Below, piece after piece: positions 33,463 through 41,765 of a DNA stretch of 48,212 nucleotides. Within the stretch, counting starts at the first letter, position 1. Each line of letters starts with the position of its first letter. The stretch spans positions 1 through 48,212 of the forward strand of contig CAMDDZ010000041.1 of assembly GCA_945893145.1 (NCBI GenBank). Reading direction: 5' to 3'. The notes under the pieces were generated by a model. It saw only the letters and a program-made list of their open reading frames with translations, had not been told where the DNA came from and did no database searches. Origin of the DNA: Rhodoplanes serenus (GTDB lineage: Bacteria; Pseudomonadota; Alphaproteobacteria; Rhizobiales; Xanthobacteraceae). A program made the position numbers and the translations under genes.

Positions 33463-34046
33463 GCCAGCCGGCCCAGGAACACGACGCCCGCCACAGCGAT
33501 AAGACCGCCAGCCGCTCGCACGGCGATCCGCCCGGCCGGCCAGCGCGCCAGCAGGCCGAACGCGATGCCCGCCAAGTGTAGCGCGCCGGTCGCCATCACG
33601 AAGCCGGCCGAATAAGCCAAAGCATCCGCGCCTGGCGGCAATTCGGCGCCGTGGGCGTAGCCGTGAAAGATCGCAAACACGCCGACCAGCAGCGCCGCGA
33701 TCCAGAGCGGCGGACGCGCCGCCATCGCCACCATCAGGCCGAGCACGATTGCCGACAACGCGATGCCCACTTCGGTGAACGGCAGTGGCACGCCCAAAAT
33801 GCCGAGCACGCCACCCGCCGCCATCACCAGCGGAAACACCACCGGCAGCAGATAAATCGCGGGCGGCCCGAGGAATGCACCCCACAGCCCAACCGCCACC
33901 ATGGCGACGACGTGATCGGGCCCGAGCAGCGGATGCGCGAACCCGCTGGCAAAGCCGCCGGTCACGTCGCCGGTGTGGGCGAGCGCGTCGGATGCCATCA
34001 ATAGGCAGGGCAGCACTGCAAAAAGCCGGATTACATACCGCGTCAT
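33459..34046 (-). CDS. HupE/UreJ-family nickel permease-like protein (first of pair)
   Basis: A 195-residue membrane protein with signal peptide (cleavage after SDALA, mature HTGDVTGG) and about six helices. The HupE signature HPLLGPDHVVAMVAVGLWGA is intact near the N-terminus, and GVFAIFHGYAHGAELPP near residues 128-144 is the second histidine motif. Family members import Ni or Co. ATG 34046 is chosen because it starts a clean signal peptide; 22 codons upstream there is another start with non-conserved residues. It overlaps its paralogue downstream by 4 bp. No urease or hydrogenase genes are in the window, so its metal customer is unknown. Confidence 0.9.
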   Translation of the reverse strand: MTRYVIRLFAVLPCLLMASDALAHTGDVTGGFASGFAHPLLGPDHVVAMVAVGLWGAFLGPPAIYLLPVVFPLVMAAGGVLGILGVPLPFTEVGIALSAIVLGLMVAMAARPPLWIAALLVGVFAIFHGYAHGAELPPGADALAYSAGFVMATGALHLAGIAFGLLARWPAGRIAVRAAGGLIAVAGVVFLGRLA

Positions 34047-34089
34047 GTCGGCCACTATAGCGCGCCTGCCCCCAGACCCGAGGTCCGGA

Positions 34090-35184
34090 ATGCCCGTCAC
34101 CATCACCGCCATCGACGCCTTTCATCTGCGCATTCCGCACGACATGTGGGCGGAGCCGCCGCTGTTCGCCGGCCGGCCGCGCACCCATGTCGAGGCGGTC
34201 TACGTGCGGGTCACCACCGACAAGGGCGTGGTCGGCTGGGGCGAGTGCAATGGCTTCAGCGGAGCCGCCGCCGTCACCGCCGTCGAAACCCTGATCCGCC
34301 GCGTCGCGGTCGGCCAGGATCCAACAGATAGCGAACTGATGCCGCGGATCGAACGCATGCTGCACGGCCTCGGCCGGGCCGGCGTCATCATGCACGCCAT
34401 GAGCGGCCTCGACATCGCGCTGTGGGACATTCGCGGCAAGCTCGAAGGCGTCTCGGTGTCGAAGCTCCTGGGCGGCGCCAAACGCACGCGCGTCGAGACC
34501 TATGCCTCGCTGATCCAGTACGCCGGCAACGTCGAGAACGTGAAACGCATCACGGCCCGCGCGTTGGAACGAGGCTACAAGCACATCAAGCTCCACGAGC
34601 GCACGCCCGAGGCGGTCGCGGCGGCGCGCTCCGTGACCGGGCCGAACATCCCGATCAAGGTCGACACCAACTGCGCATGGCTGCCGGGCGAAGCCGATGC
34701 GCCGGTCGCGGCCATGAAGGCGTCGAACCCGCATTGGGTCGAGGAACCGATCTGGCCGCCGGAGGATTTTGAATCCGCCGCCAAATTGCGCAAGGCGACC
34801 GGCGTGCCGATCGCGATGGGCGAAAACGCCACAAGCCCTTCGGATTTCCGCAAGATGATCGCGGCCGGCGCCGTCGATTTCGTGCAGCCCAGCGTCAACA
34901 AGATCGGCGGCATCACGCATCTCTGGAAGATCGCGACCGAAGCCGAGAAGGCCGGCATCACCTGCGTGCCGCACATGTTCTATTTCGGCCCAGGCTACCT
35001 CGCGACGCTGCATTGCATCGCCTGCAAGGAACGCGAGGTGCCGCTCGAGCGCATGTTCGCCGATGTCGCGCAGGTGCCCTACGCCAAGACCGTGCCGGAC
35101 GTGAACGGCGCGGTCGAAGTGCCCGACCGGCCCGGCCTCGGCGCCGATCCGGAGCCGGAGTTGTTCGAGCGCTTCCGAGCCTGA
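34090..35184 (+). CDS. enolase-superfamily (mandelate racemase-like) enzyme
   Basis: A 364-residue enzyme of the mandelate racemase/muconate-lactonising subgroup, usually a sugar-acid dehydratase or racemase. The N-terminal capping domain begins ITAIDAFHLRIPHDMWAEPP. GLDIALWDIRGKLEGVSVSKLLGG marks the barrel start, and IKLHE holds the base-region Lys. The three Mg ligands are IKVDTNCAW (Asp), WVEEPIWPPED (Glu) and MGENATSP (Glu), with VPHMFYFGPG supplying the C-terminal His. GAGG lies six bases before ATG 34090. It is divergent from the HupE pair by 43 bp and followed after 77 bp by a Bug-type binding protein, so import and catabolism of an organic acid is plausible. Confidence 0.9.
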   Translation: MPVTITAIDAFHLRIPHDMWAEPPLFAGRPRTHVEAVYVRVTTDKGVVGWGECNGFSGAAAVTAVETLIRRVAVGQDPTDSELMPRIERMLHGLGRAGVIMHAMSGLDIALWDIRGKLEGVSVSKLLGGAKRTRVETYASLIQYAGNVENVKRITARALERGYKHIKLHERTPEAVAAARSVTGPNIPIKVDTNCAWLPGEADAPVAAMKASNPHWVEEPIWPPEDFESAAKLRKATGVPIAMGENATSPSDFRKMIAAGAVDFVQPSVNKIGGITHLWKIATEAEKAGITCVPHMFYFGPGYLATLHCIACKEREVPLERMFADVAQVPYAKTVPDVNGAVEVPDRPGLGADPEPELFERFRA

Positions 35185-35261
35185 CGCTGCGGCGATCCGG
35201 CTCACACTGGGCGCGCGGGCTGCGTGATAACGTTTCGCAAAACAGGTTCGGGAGGAAGCCC

Positions 35262-36227
35262 ATGAAAAAATTCGTTCTCGCGATTGCTTTCAGCGTTGCC
35301 GCGAGCGGCGGCGCGCAGGCGCAGACCTATCCGTCGCGCCCCGTCACCCTGATCGTGCCATTCGCGGCGGGCGGCCCTGCCGACATCACCGGACGCATTG
35401 TGGCGGACATCTTTTCCAAGGCGCTTGGCCAGCAGTTCATCGTCGAGAACGTCGGCGGCGCCGGCGGCACCACCGGCTCGACGCGAGCCGCTCGTGCTAC
35501 GCCGGACGGCTACACCATCCAGCTAGGCCACATGGGAACCCACGCGGCCGCGCCCGCGCTCTACCCGAACCTCGCCTACAATCCGGAAACCGATTTCGAG
35601 CCGATCGGCCTGATCGCCACTCAGCCCGAGGTGCTGGCGGTGCGCAAGGACTTCCCGCCGAACAACCTCAAGGAATTCATCGTTTACGCCAGGGCCAACG
35701 AGAAAAAGATCAACGCCGCACACGCCGGCGTCGGCTCGGTGTCCTATGTGGGCTGCCTGCTGCTGCACAGCGCCATCGGCATCAAGCCAACGCTGGTGCC
35801 ATTCACCGGCACCGCGCCGGTGTGGACCGCGATGCTTGGCGGCCAGGTCGACTATCTCTGCGATCCGATTCACGGCCCCTATCCGCATGTGAAGGCCGGC
35901 ACCGTGAAGGCGCTGGCAATCGCAACTGCCAAGCGCCATCCGTTGCTGCCCGACGTGCCGACCGCGGCCGAGCAAGGTCTACCGGAGTTCGACGCTTCGC
36001 CGTTCTATGCGATGTTCGCGCCCAAGGGCACGCCGCAGCCGGTGATCGACCGGCTGGCCGACGCGCTCGACAAGGCGCTCGACGACGAAGCTGTGCGCAA
36101 GCGCATCGAAGATCTCGGCGCCACCATCACCGAGAAGAGCCAGCGCGGGCCGAAGCCGCTTGCGGCCCTTGTGCACAGCGAGGTGGCGCGACTGACGCCG
36201 ATCCTGAAGGCGGCAAGCGAGAAATAG
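35262..36227 (+). CDS. tripartite tricarboxylate (Bug/TctC) binding protein
   Basis: A 321-residue periplasmic solute receptor of the Bug family. The signal peptide (about 1-20, ending GAQAQ) is followed by TYPSRPVTLIVPFAAGGPADITGRIVA, the standard Bug N-terminus. ENVGGAGGTTGSTRAARATPDGYTIQLG is the ligand loop, and TLVPFTGTAPVWTAMLGGQVDYL and PDVPTAAEQGLP follow as expected. Bug proteins capture carboxylates such as citrate or aromatic acids; here no TctA/TctB membrane genes follow, which is common for orphan Bugs. GGAGG lies seven bases before ATG 35262. A strong inverted repeat follows the stop codon by one base. Confidence 0.93.
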   Translation: MKKFVLAIAFSVAASGGAQAQTYPSRPVTLIVPFAAGGPADITGRIVADIFSKALGQQFIVENVGGAGGTTGSTRAARATPDGYTIQLGHMGTHAAAPALYPNLAYNPETDFEPIGLIATQPEVLAVRKDFPPNNLKEFIVYARANEKKINAAHAGVGSVSYVGCLLLHSAIGIKPTLVPFTGTAPVWTAMLGGQVDYLCDPIHGPYPHVKAGTVKALAIATAKRHPLLPDVPTAAEQGLPEFDASPFYAMFAPKGTPQPVIDRLADALDKALDDEAVRKRIEDLGATITEKSQRGPKPLAALVHSEVARLTPILKAASEK

Positions 36228-36228
36228 T

Positions 36229-36261
36229 TCCTGAAGAACGAGCTTAGCTCGTTCTTCAGGA
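36229..36261 (+). terminator. 15-bp perfect palindrome after Bug gene
   Basis: TCCTGAAGAACGAGC-TTA-GCTCGTTCTTCAGGA, a perfect 15-bp stem with a three-base loop, begins one base after the stop. There is no T-tract immediately after it, so it may act as a Rho-dependent or mRNA-stabilising hairpin rather than a classic terminator. Bases 36262-36364 hold nothing else I can support. Confidence 0.6.
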
Positions 36262-36364
36262 TGAGGTCTTGCCTCCGGGCGTCAGAAACGAAGCATTAGC
36301 TTCGCCGTGCCATCACCACATCGTCGGCCGTTCGGACGAGCCGCCGCAGCGATGAGACTGTTCG

Positions 36365-36694
36365 TCAGCAACCACCCGGGACACAACTTGCAAAACCGCC
36401 CATCGGACAATTCTGCTGCACCATCGCGCGAGCGATGGCGCAATTCGGACCACACCATTGATAGCAGCTGTTCGCGCAGTAGCACGTGGGAAAAAACTGT
36501 GCCTCCTGAGACTTACTCATCGGCGGCGGAGAATTGAGGCGATTACCGAGCATCCGTGCAAGCGCACTCGATGGTCCGTTAGCCGACGTCGAAGCTATCG
36601 GTGTTTGCGTTTCCAACGCGACGCTGGGCGCAACATGCACGAGAGCAAGCGCTAACGCGGCCAATAACATAATTCCTATAAGCTTGCATTTCAT
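36365..36694 (-). CDS. small secreted cysteine-rich protein
   Basis: A 109-residue protein with a clear signal peptide (residues 1-26, KLIGIMLLAALALALVHV core, cleavage after SVA). A Ser/Pro-rich spacer (27-70) leads to a C-terminal module with eight cysteines in 39 residues: 71, 73, 77, 81, 85, 96, 104 and 109. Four of them (73, 77, 81, 85) are spaced exactly every four residues and the last is the C-terminal residue. The module also holds GPNC, PMGG and PGG turns. GGGGGA precedes ATG 36694. It follows mfd by about 100 bp on the same strand. Base composition is more AT-rich than the neighbours. No family is recognised; a disulfide-rich or metal-binding exported peptide is the reading. Confidence 0.7.
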   Translation of the reverse strand: MKCKLIGIMLLAALALALVHVAPSVALETQTPIASTSANGPSSALARMLGNRLNSPPPMSKSQEAQFFPTCYCANSCYQWCGPNCAIARAMVQQNCPMGGFASCVPGGC

Positions 36695-36794
36695 GGTAGT
36701 CCCCCATTGTTCAATCTCAACGTGCACAACCTAAGATAGGTCATTTGTCCATGTAAAGGCACTGGCGCGTTTTTTTGTAGATATCAACGACCTA

Positions 36795-39700
36795 CTACGC
36801 CGCCTTGGCCTGCTCGGCGATCCGGACCAGATTACGCAGCACCGCCGTGGTGCCGTGCAGCCGTTGCAACGGCTTATCCCAGTCGTAAAACAGCACGACC
36901 TTCATGTCGGGCCGCACCCGCGCGGCATTGCCCTGCTTGCTGATGAAGGCGATCAGGCCCGCCGGGTTGGCGAAGCTGCTGTCGCGGAACGAGATCACCG
37001 CGCCCTTCGGCCCGGTCTCGATCTTCTCGACATTGGCGCGCCGGCACAGGCCCTTGATGGCGACGATCTTGAGCAGATGCTCGACCTCCTCGGGCAGCGA
37101 GCCAAAGCGATCGACCAGCTCGGCGCCGAACGACTCGATGTCGCGTTCCTCCTCGATCTCGGCGAGCCGCCGGTAGAGCGCGAGCCGCACCGAAAGATCA
37201 GCAACGTAATCCTCCGGGATCAGCACCGGGGTACCGATGGTGATCTGCGGCGACCAGCGGTCGGCAACCGGCGCAGCGATCCCGGCCTTGAGCGACAGCA
37301 CCGCCTCCTCCAGCATTTCCTGGTAGAGCTCGAAGCCAACCTCCTTGATGTGGCCGGACTGCTCGTCGCCCAACAGATTGCCGGCGCCGCGGATGTCGAG
37401 ATCGTGCGAGGCAAGCTGGAAGCCGGCGCCGAGCGTGTCGAGCGATTGCAGCACTTTCAGTCGCCGCTCGGCTTGCGGCGTGATCTTCTTGCTCGACGGC
37501 AACGTGAACAGTGCATAGGCGCGAACCTTTGAGCGGCCGACGCGGCCACGCAGCTGATAGAGTTGCGCGAGGCCAAACATGTCGGCGCGGTGAACGATCA
37601 ACGTGTTGGCGCTCGGAATGTCGAGGCCGGACTCGATGATCGTGGTCGATAGCAGGATGTCGTATTTGCCGTCGTAGAACGCCGACATGATGTCTTCCAG
37701 AACCTGCGATGGCATCTGACCGTGCGCCACCGCGACCTTCGCCTCCGGCACGCTCTTGTCGAGAAAGGCCTTCACCCCCGCGATGTCCTCGATGCGCGGC
37801 ACGACGTAGAACGCCTGCCCGCCTCGATAGCGCTCACGCATGATGGCCTCGCGCACGCTCAGCGCATCGAAGGGGGCGACGAACGTGCGCACCGCCAGCC
37901 GATCGACCGGCGGCGACGCAATAATCGAAAGGTCGCGCACACCGGTCAGCGCCAGTTGCAAGGTGCGCGGGATCGGGGTCGCGGTCAGCGTCAGCACGTG
38001 CACTTCAGCACGCAGCGCTTTCAGCTTCTCCTTGTGAGCCACGCCAAAATGCTGCTCCTCGTCCACCACGACGAGGCCAAGATCCTTGAACTTGATGGCC
38101 TTGCCCAGCAGTGCATGGGTGCCGACCACGATGTCGATCCTGCCGTCGGCGATGCCACTTTTCACGCGCGCAAGCTCAGTGCTGGAAACGAGCCGCGAAG
38201 CCTGGCCGATCTCGACCGGAAAACCACGGAAGCGATCGGTAAAGGTCTTGGTGTGCTGGCGCGCCAGCAGCGTGGTCGGCACCACCACGGCGACCTGCTT
38301 GCCGTTCATCACAGCGTCGAAGGTGGCGCGCAGCGCGACCTCGGTCTTGCCGAAACCGACGTCGCCACAGATCAGCCGGTCCATCGGACGGCCGGTGGCC
38401 AGATCGTCGAGCGTCGCATCGATCGCGGCCTGCTGGTCTTCGGTCTCCTCATAGGGAAAGCCGGCCGCGAATTCGTCGTAGGCGCCGGCCTCCACGATCA
38501 GCCGCGGCGCATCGCGCAGCTTGCGCTCGGCCGCGATTTTGATCAGCTCGTGAGCGATCTCGCGGATGCGGTTTTTCATGCGCGCTTTGCGCGTCTGCCA
38601 ACCGCTGCCGCCGAGCCGGTCGAGCTCGACGCCCGCGTCCTCCGAGCCGTAGCGCGACAGCAGCTCGATATTCTCCACCGGCAAGTAGAGCTTGGCGGCG
38701 TCCGCGTAGTGGATTTCCAGACAATCGTGCGGCGCACCGGCCGCCTCGATGTTCTGCAATCCGACAAACCGCCCGATGCCGTGATCGACATGGACCACGA
38801 GGTCGCCAGTGTTCAGGCTCGTCACCTCGGCGATGAAGTTTTCGGCGCGCTTTGAGGCGCGGCGCGGGCGCACCAGACGGTCGCCCAGAATGTCCTGCTC
38901 GCCGATGACCGCAGCTTGCACGGTTTCGAAGCCGCTTTCGAGCCCAAGCACCGCCAGCGCTATCTGCGGTTTCGGCAGCCGCAGCGCGTCGGGCCATGAG
39001 GCGACCGGCGACAGGTTGGCGAGGCCATGCTCGGCCAGCACCTTGCGCATGCGCTCACGCGCGCCTTCGCTCCACAGCGCCACCACGACGCGCTTGCCGG
39101 TAACTTGCAGCGCCTGAACGTGCTTCGTCACCGCGTCGAACACATTGGCGTTCTCGTCGGCGCGCTCGGCTGCGAAATTGCGGCCCTGATGCGCCCCGAC
39201 ATCGATCACTGCACGGCTCTCGGGCACCGCGAAGGGCGTCAGCCGCGCCACCGAGACGGCGCGGAGCCGCTGGTCCCATTCGGTTTCGGTCAAATAGAGC
39301 CGGTCGGGCGGCAATGGTTTGTAGGGTGGCCCGCTGTCGCCCGCGATTGCGTCCTTGCGGGCCTGGAAGTAGTCGGCGATCTGGCTGAGCCGCTCGTGCC
39401 CCGCCTCCTCGTCGAGCGGCTCCAGCACCACCGGTGCGCCGGGCACATAGTCGAACAGCGTATCGAGCTTGTCGTGAAACAGCGGCAGCCAATGCTCCAT
39501 ACCGATATGGCGGCGGCCTTCGGTCACCGCCGCGTAGAGCAGATCGTCCGGCGACGCCGCGCCAAACGCCGCCACATAGCCGGTGCGGAATTTGCTGATC
39601 GTGGCGGTGGTGAGCTGAAATTCGGAGACCGGCACCAGATCGAGCCCGCGCATCTCCATCACGGTGCGCTGGGTCTCTGCATCAAAGCTGCGGATGGTTT

Positions 39701-40310
39701 CGAGCGTGTCGCCAAAGAAATCGAGCCGCACCGGTAGGTCCATGCCGGGCGGAAACAGATCGAGAATGCCGCCACGCACCGCATATTCACCGGCCTCGCG
39801 CACGGTCGCGGTGCGCAAAAATCCATTCAGCTCAAGCCAGCGAACCACGCCCTCCATGCCAAGCACATTGCCGGGCGCGGCCGATAGCGCCTGCTTGGCC
39901 AGCAAGTCCTTGGTCGGCACGCGCTGGAGCGCCGCGTTGACGGTGGTGAGCACGACGCACGGCCGCTCGCGGCCCTTGATGCGGGCGAGCCGCGACAGCG
40001 CGGTCATGCGCTGCGCCACGATACCGGCGTGCGGCGACACCCGGTCGTAGGGTTGGCAATCCCAGGCCGGGAATTGCAGCACCTCGATGTCGGGGGCGAA
40101 AAACTCGAACGAGCGGGCAAGCGCCGCCATGCGCGGGCCGTCCCGGCACACCACCAGCGCGCTGGTGGCCGGCGCGTTCGGCCTGGCCGCGACCGCGCGG
40201 GCGAGATCCGAAATCACGAGGCCTTCGGCGCCGTCGGCGACGCTGGCCAGCGTCAGCGGCCGGTCCGGCGCCAACAATTCGGCGGGGGATTTCGCCATGG
40301 AGTTGGCCAT
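36795..40310 (-). CDS. mfd: transcription-repair coupling factor Mfd
   Basis: Mfd removes RNA polymerase stalled at DNA lesions and recruits UvrA. At 1171 residues it is full length. The order is: UvrB-like N-terminal module; the RNA-polymerase-interacting domain with HVDHGIGRFVGL near residue 505; the helicase with Walker A GDVGFGKTE near 650 and DEEQHFGV near 748; RecG-like motor motifs including HGQMPSQVLEDIM and LSTTIIESGLDIPSANT; and the C-terminal UvrA-binding D7 domain (about 1010-1171). ATG 40310 directly follows the sdhE stop (TAAATG); ATG 40298 is possible. Co-transcription with sdhE is expected. Confidence 0.97.
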   Translation of the reverse strand: MANSMAKSPAELLAPDRPLTLASVADGAEGLVISDLARAVAARPNAPATSALVVCRDGPRMAALARSFEFFAPDIEVLQFPAWDCQPYDRVSPHAGIVAQRMTALSRLARIKGRERPCVVLTTVNAALQRVPTKDLLAKQALSAAPGNVLGMEGVVRWLELNGFLRTATVREAGEYAVRGGILDLFPPGMDLPVRLDFFGDTLETIRSFDAETQRTVMEMRGLDLVPVSEFQLTTATISKFRTGYVAAFGAASPDDLLYAAVTEGRRHIGMEHWLPLFHDKLDTLFDYVPGAPVVLEPLDEEAGHERLSQIADYFQARKDAIAGDSGPPYKPLPPDRLYLTETEWDQRLRAVSVARLTPFAVPESRAVIDVGAHQGRNFAAERADENANVFDAVTKHVQALQVTGKRVVVALWSEGARERMRKVLAEHGLANLSPVASWPDALRLPKPQIALAVLGLESGFETVQAAVIGEQDILGDRLVRPRRASKRAENFIAEVTSLNTGDLVVHVDHGIGRFVGLQNIEAAGAPHDCLEIHYADAAKLYLPVENIELLSRYGSEDAGVELDRLGGSGWQTRKARMKNRIREIAHELIKIAAERKLRDAPRLIVEAGAYDEFAAGFPYEETEDQQAAIDATLDDLATGRPMDRLICGDVGFGKTEVALRATFDAVMNGKQVAVVVPTTLLARQHTKTFTDRFRGFPVEIGQASRLVSSTELARVKSGIADGRIDIVVGTHALLGKAIKFKDLGLVVVDEEQHFGVAHKEKLKALRAEVHVLTLTATPIPRTLQLALTGVRDLSIIASPPVDRLAVRTFVAPFDALSVREAIMRERYRGGQAFYVVPRIEDIAGVKAFLDKSVPEAKVAVAHGQMPSQVLEDIMSAFYDGKYDILLSTTIIESGLDIPSANTLIVHRADMFGLAQLYQLRGRVGRSKVRAYALFTLPSSKKITPQAERRLKVLQSLDTLGAGFQLASHDLDIRGAGNLLGDEQSGHIKEVGFELYQEMLEEAVLSLKAGIAAPVADRWSPQITIGTPVLIPEDYVADLSVRLALYRRLAEIEEERDIESFGAELVDRFGSLPEEVEHLLKIVAIKGLCRRANVEKIETGPKGAVISFRDSSFANPAGLIAFISKQGNAARVRPDMKVVLFYDWDKPLQRLHGTTAVLRNLVRIAEQAKAA

Positions 40311-40598
40311 TTATCGTCCCGCCCCGAAGTGGAAGTCGCGCACACGGCGGAACATCGCGGTGTCGTGCTCGGCTGGGACCGCGCTCACGCCCGTCATCCA
40401 GGCCAGCAGGTCGCTTTCGAGCGCGTCCAACAGATGCTCGTATTCGCCGAGCTCGGCATCGCTGAGCTGTTCGATATGGACGTCGGCAAAGCGGCCCATG
40501 ATCAAATCAGCCTCGCGCGTGCCGCGATGCCAGGAGCGGAACAAGATCCGGCGGCGGCGCTCGTCCAGGCCGTCGCTCGATCGTGTGCTTCCAGTCAT
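40311..40598 (-). CDS. sdhE: SdhE/Sdh5 FAD assembly factor
   Basis: SdhE promotes covalent flavinylation of the succinate dehydrogenase flavoprotein subunit. The 95-residue helical protein contains the family motif RGTREADLIMGRFAD near residues 26-40 and YEHLLDALESDLLAWMTG near 53-70, both matching the DUF339/Sdh5 fold. The stop codon abuts the mfd start. ATG 40598 has only a weak ribosome-binding site. A terminator for the preceding Bug gene lies just upstream, so the sdhE-mfd promoter must be in the short stretch 40599-40625 or reads through. Confidence 0.92.
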   Translation of the reverse strand: MTGSTRSSDGLDERRRRILFRSWHRGTREADLIMGRFADVHIEQLSDAELGEYEHLLDALESDLLAWMTGVSAVPAEHDTAMFRRVRDFHFGAGR

Positions 40599-40620
40599 CC
40601 GCTTGGTCCGCTCAGCAACG

Positions 40621-40644
40621 GCAAAAACCCGGCGGGGGCCGGGT
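40621..40644 (-). terminator. terminator after Bug gene, before sdhE
   Basis: On the minus strand ACCCGGC-CCCC-GCCGGGT is a 7-bp GC-rich stem followed by a T-tract (TTTTT, positions 40627-40623). It ends the Bug transcript about 70 bases after its stop and isolates it from sdhE-mfd. Confidence 0.75.
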
Positions 40645-40710
40645 GCGGGATTTATATAGGCGGGCCGGCGGTTGCTGTCAGCAGCGGCGCTCTGCGTTTA
40701 ACGCTGGGCT

Positions 40711-41688
40711 CTATTCCTTGGGAATCGCGCCGCCGGCGCGAATCGCGGCGCCCCACTTGTCCCATTCCGACTTCACGAAACCGGCCAGATAGGTGGGCGT
40801 CCGGCGCTCGGGCGTCACCAGCACGGCCGCGAGGTCGCTCAACTGCTCGCTGAGCCCCGGCGAATTCATCGCCGTCACGGTCGCGGTATTCAGCTTCGCC
40901 ACCACTTGTGGCGACGCGCCCTTCGGCAGGAACACCGCCGTCCACGTATAGGCCCGCACCATCGGCAAGCCGCTTTCGGCCGCCGTCGGCATGTCCGGCA
41001 GCACCGGCAGGCGGCGGCCCGCCAGCGTGGCAAGACCTTTGACGGTGCCACTCTTGATGCTCTGCACCGCCGTCACCGCGATGTCGCAGAGGAAATCGAT
41101 GCGTCCGGCGAGCAGATCCTGCATCGCGGGACCGGTGCCGCGATACGGCACGTGCTGGGTGTTGGCGCCCATCGCCTGGTCGACCATCACGCAGCCGAGA
41201 TGCGACGCCGAGCCGACGCCGGCCGATCCGTAGTTCAGCTTGCCGGGATTGGCCCTGGCATAAGCCGCGAACTCCTGGAACGTGTTGGCCGGAAAGTCCT
41301 TGCGGACAATCACGATCAGCGGAATTTCGGCGACCAGCCCGACCGGCGTGAAATCCGTCAGCGGATCATACAGCGGCTTGCTGCCGTAGAGCTGCGGGTT
41401 GGCATGGGTCGCGATGGTGCCGAGCAGCGCCGTGTAGCCGTCCGGTTCGGCACGCACGACGCGCTGCGCGCCGAGCGTACCGCCGCCACCGCCGACATTC
41501 TCGATCACCACACGCTGGCCGAGCGCCGGGCTCATGCGTTCGGCCAACAGGCGGCCGAACACGTCGATCGGGCCGCCGGCCGCGGCCCCCACCACCATGG
41601 TGACGGGGCGCGCCGGATAGTCCTCAGCGCCCGCAATCCCCGCGCCTGCGAGGAGCATCACGAAAACCAAGCCCAGCCGTCGCCACAT
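40711..41688 (-). CDS. tripartite tricarboxylate (Bug/TctC) binding protein
   Basis: A 325-residue periplasmic Bug receptor. The signal peptide (about 1-21, ending GIAGA) leads into EDYPARPVTMVVGAAAGGPIDVFGRLLAER. ENVGGGGGTLGAQRVVRAEPDGYTALLG is the ligand loop and VPYRGTGPAMQDLLAGRIDFL and PDMPTAAESGLP follow. ATG 41688 has GGAG upstream; in-frame TTG and GTG codons further up are less likely. It sits between recG and sdhE-mfd, genes I recall as adjacent in related genomes, so it is probably an insertion into an otherwise conserved block. It is closed by its own terminator. No TctAB membrane genes are near. Confidence 0.92.
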   Translation of the reverse strand: MWRRLGLVFVMLLAGAGIAGAEDYPARPVTMVVGAAAGGPIDVFGRLLAERMSPALGQRVVIENVGGGGGTLGAQRVVRAEPDGYTALLGTIATHANPQLYGSKPLYDPLTDFTPVGLVAEIPLIVIVRKDFPANTFQEFAAYARANPGKLNYGSAGVGSASHLGCVMVDQAMGANTQHVPYRGTGPAMQDLLAGRIDFLCDIAVTAVQSIKSGTVKGLATLAGRRLPVLPDMPTAAESGLPMVRAYTWTAVFLPKGASPQVVAKLNTATVTAMNSPGLSEQLSDLAAVLVTPERRTPTYLAGFVKSEWDKWGAAIRAGGAIPKE

Positions 41689-41765
41689 CGCGCTGTTCTC
41701 CACCGACAATCTTTCCTATACGCGGCCTTGTTGAAGCCCGTCAAAAACCTGTGCAGCGTAGCGCC

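Noticed and set aside
32875..35205. 776-codon frame reading through both HupE genes and the enolase-like gene
   Set aside because: Only the final 195 codons are a HupE protein; the rest is antisense or out of frame to real genes.
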